Positions 7,694 through 18,349 of a DNA stretch of 42,158 bases are shown here, piece by piece. Position 1 is the stretch's first letter. Each line of letters starts with the position of its first letter. The notes below the pieces were generated by a model. The model saw only the letters and a program-made list of their open reading frames with translations, did no database searches and was not told the origin of the DNA. Origin of the DNA: Hyphomicrobiales bacterium (GTDB taxonomy: Bacteria; Pseudomonadota; Alphaproteobacteria; Rhizobiales; Methyloligellaceae); assembly GCA_003228955.1 (NCBI GenBank), contig QIGN01000174.1, forward strand, positions 1 to 42,158. The letters run 5' to 3'. The position numbers and the translations under genes are program-made.

Positions 7694-7749
7694 GTTTTCA
7701 GAATACCGAGAGGCTGTAACTGGACCCCGGCTTTCGCCGGGGTGACGAA
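7661..7749. repeat. Palindromic intergenic repeat (alphaproteobacterial REP-like element) overlapping a gene end
   Basis: Two inverted hairpin arms, CCGGCGAACGCCGG (7667-7680) and CCCCGGCTTTCGCCGGGG (about 7725-7742), flank a 44-bp middle. Each arm borders a GTCGTTC/GTGACGA type end. The layout resembles the short repeats scattered through many alphaproteobacterial genomes whose reverse translation reads VTPAKAGVQ and SPAFAGTT. The left arm encodes the last residues of the upstream protein (VVPANAGLRF), so the element has supplied its stop codon. Only one copy lies in this window, so the assignment rests on its structure and on its resemblance to known elements. Confidence 0.6.
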
Positions 7750-7871
7750 TGAGGCCCGGGTGACGAGAGTCGCCGCGCAACAATTTGAACCGCGCAACGC
7801 GCCTCGCCGGCGAGCCCATGCCGGTATTAAGATTAACACGGGCAAATTCTTACATTCCCCTGCAATTTGGC

Positions 7872-7889
7872 GTTCACTTACACGTGAAC
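7872..7889. promoter_or_regulatory. Inverted repeat upstream of the DegT aminotransferase
   Basis: GTTCAC (7872-7877) and GTGAAC (7884-7889) form perfect 6-bp arms around TTACAC, about 77 bp before the aminotransferase start. It may be a regulator binding site. No regulator gene is adjacent and no family can be assigned. Confidence 0.35.
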
Positions 7890-7965
7890 ACTAGCCCGTC
7901 AGCTCTGCCCGCCGCGTTGGCAGACAGACGCCAGACAACCATTTTCGGGGTTGATAATCAGTATA

Positions 7966-9111
7966 ATGAAAGTGCCATTTTACAAGCATCAGCTCTCCGG
8001 TGACGCGGCGCGTCACATCGCGCCGGTACTCGACAGTGCGATCCTCACTTCGGGACAGACCGGGCGCGATGTCGAGGCGCGGATGTGCGCCTGTTTCGAC
8101 GTCCCCCACGCCTTTTTGACCAACAGCTGGACCAACGGCGCACTAGCCGCGCTTCTGGCGCTGGATATTTCCGCCGGCGATGAAGTCATCGTTCCGGCCA
8201 TGACCTTCATCGCCACCGCCAATGTGGTGGAGCTGCTCGGCGCGAAACCTGTTTTCGCCGATGTGTGCCCGGACACGCTGCTGATGACGCCGGAGACCGT
8301 GAAAGCGGTCCTCACGTCAAAGACGCGGGCCGTGATCCCGGTCCATCTTTACGGGCAAATGGTAGATGTTGCCGCGTTGCGGGCCGTGGTGGGCGATAAG
8401 ATTCATATCATCGAGGATGCCGCCCATTGTTTTGAGGGTGAACTCAATGGCGACAAGCCGGGCACCCATTCCGACGCGGCCATCTTTTCCTTCTACGCCA
8501 CCAAGAACATCACCTGCGGCGAGGGCGGCGCGGTCATTTCCAGACATACGGAATTTGCCGAAAAACTCGCCGCGACGCGGCTCCACGGCATGTCGGCGGG
8601 CGCCGTGGACCGGTTCCGCAACGAGAAATACAATCACTGGGACATGGTCAGAATGGGCGTGAAGGCCAATCTGCCCGACCTGCTGGCCGCACTGCTGCCC
8701 GAACAAATCGAAGCGGCGGATGCGAAACTCGCACAGCGCGAGGAGATTGCCGGGCGCTATGAATCCGCATTCGAAAATGACAAGCGCATCAGATTGCAAA
8801 AGCCCATCAAGGGCGCCCGCCATGCCCGGCACCTGTTCCCGCTCGGGGTCGACCCTCTGATACGCGATGAGTTCATTCTTGGCCTGAACTCCGCCGGGAT
8901 CGGCTGCACGGTGAATTATCGCTCCGTTCCCACCCTCACCTATTACCGGGACAGTTATGGTTATGGCCCGGATCATTTCCCCGTCAGCGAGCACTGGGGA
9001 CAAGGCACGCTCAGCCTGCCTCTTTACCCGACCCTGGAGAAAAAGGCGCAAACCCGCGTCATAGACTGCGTACGGCGCGAACTGGACCAACTGACCCGTC
9101 AAGCGGCGTAA
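7966..9111 (+). CDS. DegT/DnrJ/EryC1/StrS-family PLP-dependent sugar aminotransferase
   Basis: This fold-type I PLP enzyme family transfers an amino group, usually from glutamate, to a keto group of a nucleotide-linked sugar for surface polysaccharides or glycoconjugates. From the ATG at 7966 the protein has 381 residues, the usual length. A TTG at 7951 in the same frame is an alternative start. The PLP-site features are visible: a Gly/Asn-rich N-terminal site (TNSWTNGALAALLAL), the DEVIVPAMTFIATAN segment, IEDAAH with Asp151, and FYATKNITCGEGG with Lys180 as the Schiff-base lysine. Ser is often found where this protein has Cys155 (AAHCF). A broken NAD-dependent epimerase gene follows 47 bp downstream and was probably cotranscribed. 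The exact sugar substrate cannot be told from sequence. Confidence 0.88.
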   Translation: MKVPFYKHQLSGDAARHIAPVLDSAILTSGQTGRDVEARMCACFDVPHAFLTNSWTNGALAALLALDISAGDEVIVPAMTFIATANVVELLGAKPVFADVCPDTLLMTPETVKAVLTSKTRAVIPVHLYGQMVDVAALRAVVGDKIHIIEDAAHCFEGELNGDKPGTHSDAAIFSFYATKNITCGEGGAVISRHTEFAEKLAATRLHGMSAGAVDRFRNEKYNHWDMVRMGVKANLPDLLAALLPEQIEAADAKLAQREEIAGRYESAFENDKRIRLQKPIKGARHARHLFPLGVDPLIRDEFILGLNSAGIGCTVNYRSVPTLTYYRDSYGYGPDHFPVSEHWGQGTLSLPLYPTLEKKAQTRVIDCVRRELDQLTRQAA

Positions 9112-9158
9112 GGCGCTTAACCGGCGACCGGACGCAAGAAACACAAAGGAATTTAACA

Positions 9159-10143
9159 GTGGCGCGAATATTGATCACAGGTGCAGGCGGTTATATCGGA
9201 ACCACATTGGTCGAAATGGCGCTGGCCAAGGGATATGACGTCATTGCGCTGGACCGCTTTTTCTTCGGCGAGGATCTGCTCGAGGAATTTGCGGCCAATC
9301 CGCAATTCAGCACCATCAAAAAAGACATTCGCGACATTCGCGCCGATGATCTGACGGGCGTCGATGTGGTGGTTGACCTCGCCGCACTGTCAAACGACCC
9401 AAGCGGCGAACTCGACCCCGATCTCACCACCTCCATCAACCATCGCGGCCGCGTTCACGTGGCGGATATCTCCAGGGAAGCGGGCATTTCCCGCTACATT
9501 CTGGCGAGTTCCTGCTCGGTGTACGGATTTGGCGAAACGTCCGAGCTGACCGAAGAGTCGCCGACCAATCCGCTCACCGAATATGCCCGATCCACTTTCG
9601 ATGCGGAACGCGCGGTTATTGCCATGGGCGATAAAACTTTCTGTGTGTCCGCGCTTCGCAACGCCACCGTTTATGGCCTCTCCAAGCGCATGCGGTTCGA
9701 TCTGGTCGTGAACACCATGACCCGCAACGCCATCGACAGCGGTGAAATTACCGTGGCGGGCGGCGGCCACCAGTGGCGCCCGCTTGTCCATGTGCGCGAC
9801 GTTGCCCGCGCCATTTTGAATATCGCCGCCCAGCCAGCGGAAAAGGTCAATCAACAGGTCTTCAATATCGGCAGTGAGAACCAGCAAATCCGCTGCCTGG
9901 CTTGAGGTCGAACCGGATAATGACGACAGGCGCAGCTACAATGTTTCATTCGAAAAGGCGGGAACCGTGCTCGGGTTCGAGCCGAAATACGATGTCCCTT
10001 TTGCCGTTCGCGAGATTTACGAGGCAGTGAAGGCGGGCATTGTCGACCTTGGCGCGCGCACCGTGACCGTGGACTGGTACAAAAGTCTCTTGAAGGCGGA
10101 TCAGCTTGTCGACGCCACGCGGCTGAATGGACGTATGCTGTAG
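9159..10143 (+). pseudogene. NAD-dependent nucleotide-sugar epimerase/dehydratase, frameshifted with an internal gap
   Basis: An extended short-chain dehydrogenase. The first frame (GTG at 9159, AAGGA 8 nt upstream) gives 248 residues with the NAD-binding ITGAGGYIG loop, the DLAALSNDPS segment, SSCSVYG and a Tyr-X3-like catalytic site reading YARSTFD. In the last, Ser replaces the usual Lys, so the YxxxK motif is altered. After FNIGSENQQI the frame runs into a stop at 9903-9905. The family's C-terminal part (DDRRSYNVSFEKAGTVLGFE and onward) continues in another frame to 10143. Relatives have about 10-20 further residues at this junction, so this looks like a small deletion plus frameshift rather than one miscalled base. 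Either a pseudogene or an assembly error. It probably paired with the upstream aminotransferase. Confidence 0.75.
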
Positions 10144-10181
10144 GGCAAACAGCCGGTAGTCTCCACGGCCTATCTCGGATT

Positions 10182-10310
10182 TCACAATCCCGCGGAACCC
10201 GCCTCGCCGCGCAAGGCGTTTTGCGCCGCCGCATGCTTGCGCCTCAGCCGCCCCTCATGCGACAGGATTTCATAATAGACGCGCAGCAGGGCGAGATGGA
10301 ACAGAGATAA
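10182..10310 (-). other. Possible C-terminal remnant of an unidentified leftward gene
   Basis: On the minus strand about 42 codons before the stop at 10182 have a protein-like composition (LFHLALLRVYYEILSHEGRL, then an Arg/Lys/Ala-rich tail). The frame upstream degenerates into the opposite-strand GMC oxidoreductase remnant. I do not recognise the family. It could equally be an accidental frame in a decayed region. Confidence 0.25.
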
Positions 10311-10691
10311 GGGGCTGGCCCTGTCCGGCCGGCTCGGGTACGGCTTCTCGGCCAATGGCGATATCATTGGCTTCGGTGTTGGCGCCGATGACACGCGAGA
10401 AACCCCCGACCGCGCATCCTCTCGGGGGGGCGCGGCATGGGCGTAGATGCCAGCAGCGGCCTCGCAAATCACAAATGTCTGGTTTTCCGCCAGTCTTCGG
10501 ACACAGGCGGCGAAGCCGTGCGCCCTGGACTGTATGTCTGTGATGGCTCAATCATGCCGCGCTCTCTGGGTGTCAATCCCCTGCTCTCCATCACCGCGCT
10601 TGCCGAACGCGCCATGGTGCTATTGGCGCAGGACAAGGGGTGGCGCGCCGGTAAAAAAACCGGCCAGCATGAACTCATTCCGGCGGAATAG
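10306..10691 (+). pseudogene. Remnant of a GMC-family oxidoreductase
   Basis: Two fragments in different frames match separate parts of glucose-methanol-choline oxidoreductases of the cholesterol-oxidase-like group. The first (about 10312-10400) reads LSGRLGYGFSANGDIIGFG, which corresponds to the mid-protein LG..FSgNGD segment. The second (about 10494-10691) reads GLYVCDGSIMPRSLGVNPLL followed by SITALAERAMVLLAQDKGW, the strongly conserved FAD-binding C-terminus. In intact proteins these parts lie some 200 residues apart, so a large internal deletion plus frame changes have occurred, and the N-terminal FAD domain is missing. No start signal is present. The gene is certainly non-functional. 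Confidence 0.75.
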
Positions 10692-10697
10692 TAAACC

Positions 10698-10901
10698 TCA
10701 GCCGCTTACCGCATCCGCGAAAATCAACAACAACCCGAGAATGACAAAAGCGGCGCCGACAAGCGCGAACCGCGCGGCCAGCTCGGAATAGACCATGCTG
10801 GCCAGCAAGGGGCTGCGAAGCACATCCTTCAGCCAGAACGCCAGGAGAATGCATCCCAGTAGTGCGGCGCCAGCGAAGAACAGATAGTACATAGAGGACA
10901 T
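10698..10901 (-). CDS. Small hypothetical membrane protein
   Basis: A 67-residue product with two hydrophobic segments, residues about 4-24 (YLFFAGAALLGCILLAFWL) and about 44-63 (FALVGAAFVILGLLLIFA), joined by a loop with Lys, Asp and Arg. The start is the ATG at 10901. GGCCGGGGC just upstream is a poor ribosome site, and the ATG at 10892 is an alternative. No family recognised. The two-helix hairpin makes a membrane location likely. It lies between the GMC remnant, which it faces tail to tail with 6 bp between stop codons, and the small gene at 11061-11237. Overlapping frames are less protein-like. Confidence 0.5.
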   Translation of the reverse strand: MSSMYYLFFAGAALLGCILLAFWLKDVLRSPLLASMVYSELAARFALVGAAFVILGLLLIFADAVSG

Positions 10902-10963
10902 GCCCCGGCCAGCCGAACTGGCGCCTGAGCCTATCGTAATTTCTGTTACGTGAATATACGCAC

Positions 10964-11001
10964 AAAAAAAGAGGCCGGACCCCGTTTTGCAGGGTCCGGC
11001 C
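10964..11001 (-). terminator. Intrinsic terminator (leftward) after the 58-residue gene
   Basis: Read on the minus strand, GGCCGGACCC (11001-10992) and GGGTCCGGCC (10982-10973) form a perfect 10-bp stem around a 9-nt loop and are followed by TCTTTTTTT (10972-10964). It is one of the strongest terminators in the window, and its position supports transcription of the small gene at 11061-11237. Confidence 0.85.
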
Positions 11002-11060
11002 CGAAAAGCGCATGCAAGGGAGGAAGCGTGCGCACAAAACCGATTGGTTATGAAACGTGG

Positions 11061-11237
11061 TTAGCTGGTATGACCTACCGCGTCGCCACCGATACCGGTG
11101 TGCCGGCCGGAATCGCGTGATTCACTGGCGCTCTTCGTCGTCCGCTTCAGCCACGCCGCGATCACCAACCCCAGTTCCACCAGAGGTGCGAAGGGATAGC
11201 GGGTATAGGTGGTCTCGAATTTCGTTGTCCTGGTCAT
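11061..11237 (-). CDS. Small hypothetical protein, 58 residues
   Basis: The start at the ATG at 11237 has an excellent AAGGAGGG about 9 nt upstream. Another ATG 7 nt earlier is out of frame and too close to that site. The product starts MTRTTKFETTYTRYPFAP, has one short hydrophobic stretch (LVELGLVIAAWL, residues about 19-30) and ends in a polar Ser/Arg/Gly/Asp tail. No family recognised. A strong leftward terminator 60 bp after the stop supports a real, monocistronic small gene. Its upstream region (11240-11400) is AT-rich compared with its neighbours and separates it from the end of the formate dehydrogenase operon. Confidence 0.55.
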   Translation of the reverse strand: MTRTTKFETTYTRYPFAPLVELGLVIAAWLKRTTKSASESRDSGRHTGIGGDAVGHTS

Positions 11238-11405
11238 CGTCCATACCCTCCTTTGTTTCTCGTGGTATACATAGCACCAATTCTGCGCTGCACAAGATGA
11301 TGAAGGGGAAAAGAGGCAAAATTTGGCACTTTTTCGCGCATGGCAGCCATGCACATTGTGCAGAGCACAATTACTTTTTGCTGAATTTCAGGCGAAAAGC
11401 GCCCC

Positions 11406-14176
<2,771 letters not shown>

Positions 14177-14180
<4 letters not shown>

Positions 14181-15883
14181 TTCAAATCCTCGGGGAAATA
14201 TTTTAGCACACAACGCAATGGATTGGGCGCGGCCTGCCCCAACCCGCAGATCGAGGCATCGGCCATGACACCCGCCAGATCCTCAAGCACGTCCGGGTCC
14301 CACTGCCCTGTTGCCATCAGCTTGACCGCCTTTTCCGTCCCGTTGCGGCAGGGCGTGCACTGCCCGCAGCTTTCATCTTCGAAGAACTTCATCAGGTTCA
14401 GCGCCACATCCTTCATGTTGTCCCTGTCCGACAGGATGATGACGGCGTGAGAGCCGATAAAACAGCCATGCTCCTCGAGCTTACCGAATTCGAGCGGGAT
14501 ATCCGACATGGACGCAGGCAAAATTCCGCCCGAAGCGCCGCCCGGCAGATACCCCCTGAAGGCGTGCCCCTTGAGCATTCCGCCGCAGTGATCCTCCACC
14601 AGTTCACGGGCCGTCGTGCCGGCGGCAACGAGCTTGACGCCGGGCTCTCTCACCCGGCCTGAAACCGAATAGCTGCGCAAACCCTGCGCGCCGTTCTTGC
14701 CTTGCGAGGCAAACCACTCCGTGCCTTTGTCCAGAATCTCCGGCACCCAGTAAAGCGTCTCCACATTATTGACGAGAGTAGGCCTGCCGAAGAGGCCTAC
14801 CTGCGCCACATAGGGGGGGCGGTGACGCGGCAGGCCGCGCTTGCCTTCGATGGATTCGATCATCGCCGATTCTTCGCCGCAGATATAGGCGCCCGCGCCG
14901 CGGCGCAGAATTATTTGGGTATGGCCCGCGAGCCCGGCTTTCTCAACCTCTGCAATTTCCTTCAGCAGGATTTCACGCGCCGCCGGATACTCATCGCGCA
15001 GATAAATATAAACCGCTTCCGCTTCGACCGCCCACGCGCCGATCAGCATGCCCTCAAGAAAGGCGTGCGGGTTGGTTTCGAGATAATGGCGGTCCTTGAA
15101 GGTTCCCGGCTCGCCTTCATCCGCATTGACGGCCATCAGGCGCGGACCTGCTTCAGCGCGCACAAGGCCCCATTTGCGCCCCGTCGGAAAGCCTGCGCCG
15201 CCCAGCCCCCTGAGACCGGAGCCGGAGAGAAGTTCAACCACTTTCTCAACTTTTCGCTCCCCGGAAAGGCATGATTTAAGAACGCTGTAGCCGCCATCTC
15301 TAATATAGGACTTAAAGTCGCTATAGACGGGTATCTCAGGGTGCAAATGCCCCTTCTCCACCACCTCCAGCACTTTGCCGGCGTCAATACCATCAAGATG
15401 CCTGTGCCCGGCCTCGCAAACCGGCGCTGTATCGCAGCGCCCCATGCAGGGCGCCCGCAGAATACGCACGGTTTCAGGTGCGTCCTTCTTTAGCTCCGCG
15501 ATCACCTTCTCGGCCCCGGCCATCATGCAACTGAGCGAGTCGCACACGCGCACCGTCACCGGCGCGGGGCGCTCCTCGCCATCGCGCACGATGTCGAAAT
15601 GGGCATAGAAGGACGCCACCTCATAGACCTCGGCCATGGGTATATTCAGCTCCTCCCCGAGCGCCTGCATATGACCCGCGGGCAGGCACCCTTCGGCATC
15701 CTGAATGAAATGCAGATATTCGATCAGCATGTCGCGCCGGCGCGGATGATCCCCGAGCAGTCCGGCGACGGCCTCGGTCTCTTGGCTCCTGAGCAACCGC
15801 CCCTTGGGAAATATTGCCGCCTTGCGCCGGCCCGAACCCGGGTGGATGCGGCGGTTTTTTCCGCCGTCTGGCATCTCGTTCAT
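14177..15883 (-). CDS. fdsB: Formate dehydrogenase, fused gamma-beta (NuoE-NuoF-like) NADH-forming subunit
   Basis: It accepts electrons from the alpha subunit and reduces NAD+. The 568 residues join two proteins that are separate in the classic fdsGBA operons. Residues about 35-170 are the thioredoxin-like 2Fe-2S gamma part (NuoE/FdsG), with Cys in CDSLSCM and APCMGRCD. Residues about 190-560 are the flavoprotein (NuoF/FdsB), with GLRGLGGAGFPTGRKW and NADEGEPGTFKDR for FMN and NADH, GAGAYICGEE, and ESCGQCTPCRNG plus SICGLG for the 4Fe-4S cluster. The start at 15883 follows the acyl-CoA ligase alpha gene by 8 nt, and its stop overlaps the fdsA start. The basic N-terminal extension before the gamma domain is of unknown use. 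Confidence 0.93.
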
Positions 15884-15891
15884 GCTCTAAA

Positions 15892-16764
15892 CTATTCCAG
15901 TGACTGGCGCATGGTCTCCGCCACATCGTTGGGATTGGGCGCGATATGCACACCCGCGAAGCGTAGCGCTTTTATTTTCTGATTGGCGTCCGCGCGCCCG
16001 AATAATGTGAGTGTTCCCGCGTGGCCCATGCGCCGCTCAGGCGGGGCGTGCCGCCCGGCAACGAGGGCGACAATGGGTTTGGAAGCCTTCACGGAATTCA
16101 GATAGTCCGCCGCCATTTCCTCCTCGGCGCCCCCGATTTCACCGATCAGGATCACACCGCGTGTCTCCGGATCCTCGAGGAATAACTGGAGGCAATCGAC
16201 AAAACCAATGCCGTGAACCGCATCTCCGCCGATACCGACAGTCGTGGACTGACCGAGCCCGGCAGCGCTGGTCTGGGCCACAATTTCGCTGGTGAGGGTT
16301 GCCGAGCGCGACACAATGCCGATGGAGCCCGGACGCTCATGCACGGTCGACATCACCCCCAGCTTACAGGCCTGCGGCGAAAGCACGCCTTGTGAATTCG
16401 GGCCGACAAGCCGGGTCACCGACCCTTCAAGCGCCGCTTTCACCCGCACCATATCGAGCACGGGCACGCGTTCGGTCACGCAAACCACGACCGGTATTTC
16501 CGCTTCAATCGCCTCGATCATCGCCTCGGCCGCGTTTGGCGGCGGGACGAACACAATCGAGGCGTCCGCGCCGGTTTCGGCAACGGCGTCGCTCACGGTG
16601 TCAAAGACCGGCACATCCAGATGCCGTGACCCGCCCTTGCCCGGGCGCACGCCGCCGACGACATTTGTGCCATAAGCCATCGCCCGTTCGATATGATAGG
16701 AGGCCGTGCGTCCGGTCATCCCCTGACAAATGACCTTGGTTTCGGGTCCAACGAGAATAGCCAC
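15892..16764 (-). CDS. NDP-forming acyl-CoA ligase alpha subunit (SucD/MtkB-like)
   Basis: The CoA-binding subunit of an enzyme of the succinyl-CoA synthetase superfamily. It makes an acyl-CoA from a carboxylic acid and ATP/GTP through a phosphohistidine, or runs in reverse and makes ATP. The product has 290 residues. The CoA-binding Rossmann part includes ICQGMTGRTASYHIERAMAYGTNVVGG, the second domain has GPNSQGVLSP, and the phosphoryl-carrying His248 lies in MGHAGT. After it the sequence (LTLFGRADA) departs from the GAI..GGKGTA consensus of TCA-cycle SucD. Translation starts at a GTG whose G overlaps the upstream stop (TAGTG). It lies directly before the formate dehydrogenase genes. Malate-CoA ligase is the nearest named type I can suggest. 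A ligase for oxalate or formate is the context-based alternative. Confidence 0.85.
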   Translation of the reverse strand: MAILVGPETKVICQGMTGRTASYHIERAMAYGTNVVGGVRPGKGGSRHLDVPVFDTVSDAVAETGADASIVFVPPPNAAEAMIEAIEAEIPVVVCVTERVPVLDMVRVKAALEGSVTRLVGPNSQGVLSPQACKLGVMSTVHERPGSIGIVSRSATLTSEIVAQTSAAGLGQSTTVGIGGDAVHGIGFVDCLQLFLEDPETRGVILIGEIGGAEEEMAADYLNSVKASKPIVALVAGRHAPPERRMGHAGTLTLFGRADANQKIKALRFAGVHIAPNPNDVAETMRQSLE

Positions 16765-17939
16765 TACGCAGCCTCCGAACGCACGAGCGCCATCACACGC
16801 TCGACCGCGTCACGCATGTCCCGCGCCTCGACATAAGAAATACCGTAATTGCCGAGCAGCGTGCGCCCATAGTCGGCATTGTTACCGGCGAACCGCAGGA
16901 CAATCGGCAGGGAACAATCGCTGCGTTTCATGGAAATGCCAATCCCCTCGGCAATCGTATCGCAACGCTGCATGCCGCCGCCATGCACATTTACCAGCAC
17001 CGCCTCCACATTGGGGTTGGTCAGGAGGAGATCGAACCCGGCGGCAATGTCAAGGCTGGACGCGGTTGTGCGAATATCCATGAAATTGGCGGGACTTCCC
17101 CCAGCGTCGCTCAGCATGTCATGGGTGGCGAGCGCCAGCCCCGCCCCGTTGACCACAACACCTATATTGCCATCCATACGAACATAATTGATCTGGTTGG
17201 CCTGGGCCTCCATCTCCACCGGATCGAGTTCGTCCTTTTCGCGCATTTCAAGAAAATCCGCGTGCCGGAAAAGCGCATTGTCATCCAGCACCATTTTCAC
17301 ATCCAGCGCCAGCAACTCCCCCCCAGGCGTAATCGCCAGCGGATTGATCTCGATCAGGCTGGCGTCACTCTGAACAAAGGCTTTAGTCAGACCGTGAAAC
17401 AAAGACACGGACTTTTTTACCAGGGCGCCGGTCAGGTTCAGTTTTTTGGCGAAACTTTCAAACGCCCCCTTGGCCGCGCTGCCGTCGGAATTGACGAGAA
17501 GAGTCTTGATTATCCCCGGTTTCGCCGCCGCCAGTTCTTCAATATCCTCGCCGCCCTCTTGCGAGCCAATGAGCGACACCTTGCCGGCCTGCCGGTCGAC
17601 CAGTACCCCGATATATATATCGCGCTTCGATTCGACAGCTTCTTCCACATAGACCGCGCGCACGCCGCGTCCCTCAGGACCTGTCTGTTCGGTCACCAGG
17701 GTCTGTCCGAGCAACTCCGAAGCCGCCTTGCCGACGGCAGAAGCAGAGTCCACAATCTTGATACCGCCCGCCCGGCCGCGTCCACCGGCATGGACCTGCG
17801 CCTTGACGGCATACCGCTTGCCCGGCAGCCCCCGCGCCACACGCTCCGCGGCGGCGGCGGTTTCCGCAACCCCGCCATCAGGAACCGGCACGCCATATCC
17901 TTGGAGTATCTTTTTTGCCTGAAACTCATGGAGGTTCAT
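16764..17939 (-). CDS. NDP-forming acyl-CoA ligase beta subunit (SucC/MtkA-like, ATP-grasp)
   Basis: The nucleotide- and acid-binding partner of the SucD-like protein. The product has 391 residues and starts at the ATG at 17939, with GGAGGAGAGG upstream as the ribosome site. The ATP-grasp part shows AVKAQVHAGGRGRAGGIKI and LIEINPLA. The C-terminal domain has GNIGVVVNGAGLALATHD and then GGSPANFMDIRTTAS, where TCA-cycle SucC has a Gly-rich LDVGGGA that contacts the phosphohistidine. It continues with VNVHGGGMQRCDTIAEG. From memory these variants resemble malate-CoA ligase (MtkA) more than SucC, which would need an alignment. It is the first gene of the leftward operon with fds and is preceded by the operator-bearing promoter at 18067-18103. 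A separate TCA-cycle sucCD is expected elsewhere in the genome. Confidence 0.87.
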   Translation of the reverse strand: MNLHEFQAKKILQGYGVPVPDGGVAETAAAAERVARGLPGKRYAVKAQVHAGGRGRAGGIKIVDSASAVGKAASELLGQTLVTEQTGPEGRGVRAVYVEEAVESKRDIYIGVLVDRQAGKVSLIGSQEGGEDIEELAAAKPGIIKTLLVNSDGSAAKGAFESFAKKLNLTGALVKKSVSLFHGLTKAFVQSDASLIEINPLAITPGGELLALDVKMVLDDNALFRHADFLEMREKDELDPVEMEAQANQINYVRMDGNIGVVVNGAGLALATHDMLSDAGGSPANFMDIRTTASSLDIAAGFDLLLTNPNVEAVLVNVHGGGMQRCDTIAEGIGISMKRSDCSLPIVLRFAGNNADYGRTLLGNYGISYVEARDMRDAVERVMALVRSEAA

Positions 17940-18066
17940 TGGCGCCAGTTCCTCTCCTCCAAATAATCCCCGCTACAGCGGTAACGGCTGTTTTCCGGAT
18001 CAAATTCTTCTATCCGGAGCAATTTTGCCTGTGTCCAGTAAATTCAGAAGCCAGTTCATTGAATTC

Positions 18067-18103
18067 TATGGTATACCATATGCCAGATCGCGCGCCCTGT
18101 CGA
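18067..18103 (-). promoter_or_regulatory. Operator-overlapped promoter of the acyl-CoA ligase / formate dehydrogenase operon
   Basis: A perfect 14-bp palindrome TATGGTATACCATA occupies 18067-18080. On the minus strand its first six bases, TATGGT (18080-18075), can serve as a -10 box. TCGACA (18103-18098) lies exactly 17 bp upstream as a -35 box (5/6 match). The start would be near 18068, about 130 nt before the SucC-like gene. The core TGGTATACCA recurs at 21606-21615 and fits the TNGTNNNACNA pattern of FadR-type GntR regulators. Confidence 0.65.
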
Positions 18104-18349
18104 CCCGCCATGCCGTGCGCCGGCCAGTTCGATAACCCGGAAACCGTGACCGGTTCATGTCCATATACAACAAGTTCCAACTCTAGCGGATTGCATTCGT
18201 TTCGGCATTGGCATACATTAGACCAAATACCATATGGGTCCGCTCAAGAGACCCAATCCGGCTGCTCCCTTGCGGGGGGCGGATAACAACAGGATAATGC
18301 GCAAAGTCGTATTGCCGGGCGCCACGGCGCTCACCACCAAGGGAGGAAT
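18104..18349 (+). promoter_or_regulatory. Leader of the tct transporter genes with a possible degenerate operator
   Basis: TTGCAT (18191-18196), a 17-bp spacer and TACATT (18214-18219) could form a weak promoter. TGGCATACAT (18209-18218) matches 7 of 10 bases of the palindrome found at 18069 and 21606 and overlaps this -10 box, as in the two clearer cases. A further 8-bp palindrome CCATATGG is at 18230-18237. No open frame here looks real. The strong ribosome site GGGAGGA (18341-18347) serves tctC. Confidence 0.35.

Noticed and set aside
6773-7819. Reverse frame of 348 codons under the S74-domain gene
   Set aside because: Composition is typical of a shadow frame, and its start region lies in the palindromic repeat.
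15892-17939. Annotation of the ligase pair simply as TCA-cycle succinyl-CoA synthetase
   Set aside because: The cluster context and altered conserved segments in both subunits make this unsafe. It was left as an NDP-forming ligase of unknown acid.
16983-17966. Forward frame of 327 codons
   Set aside because: Antisense to the SucC-like gene, with no protein-family motifs.
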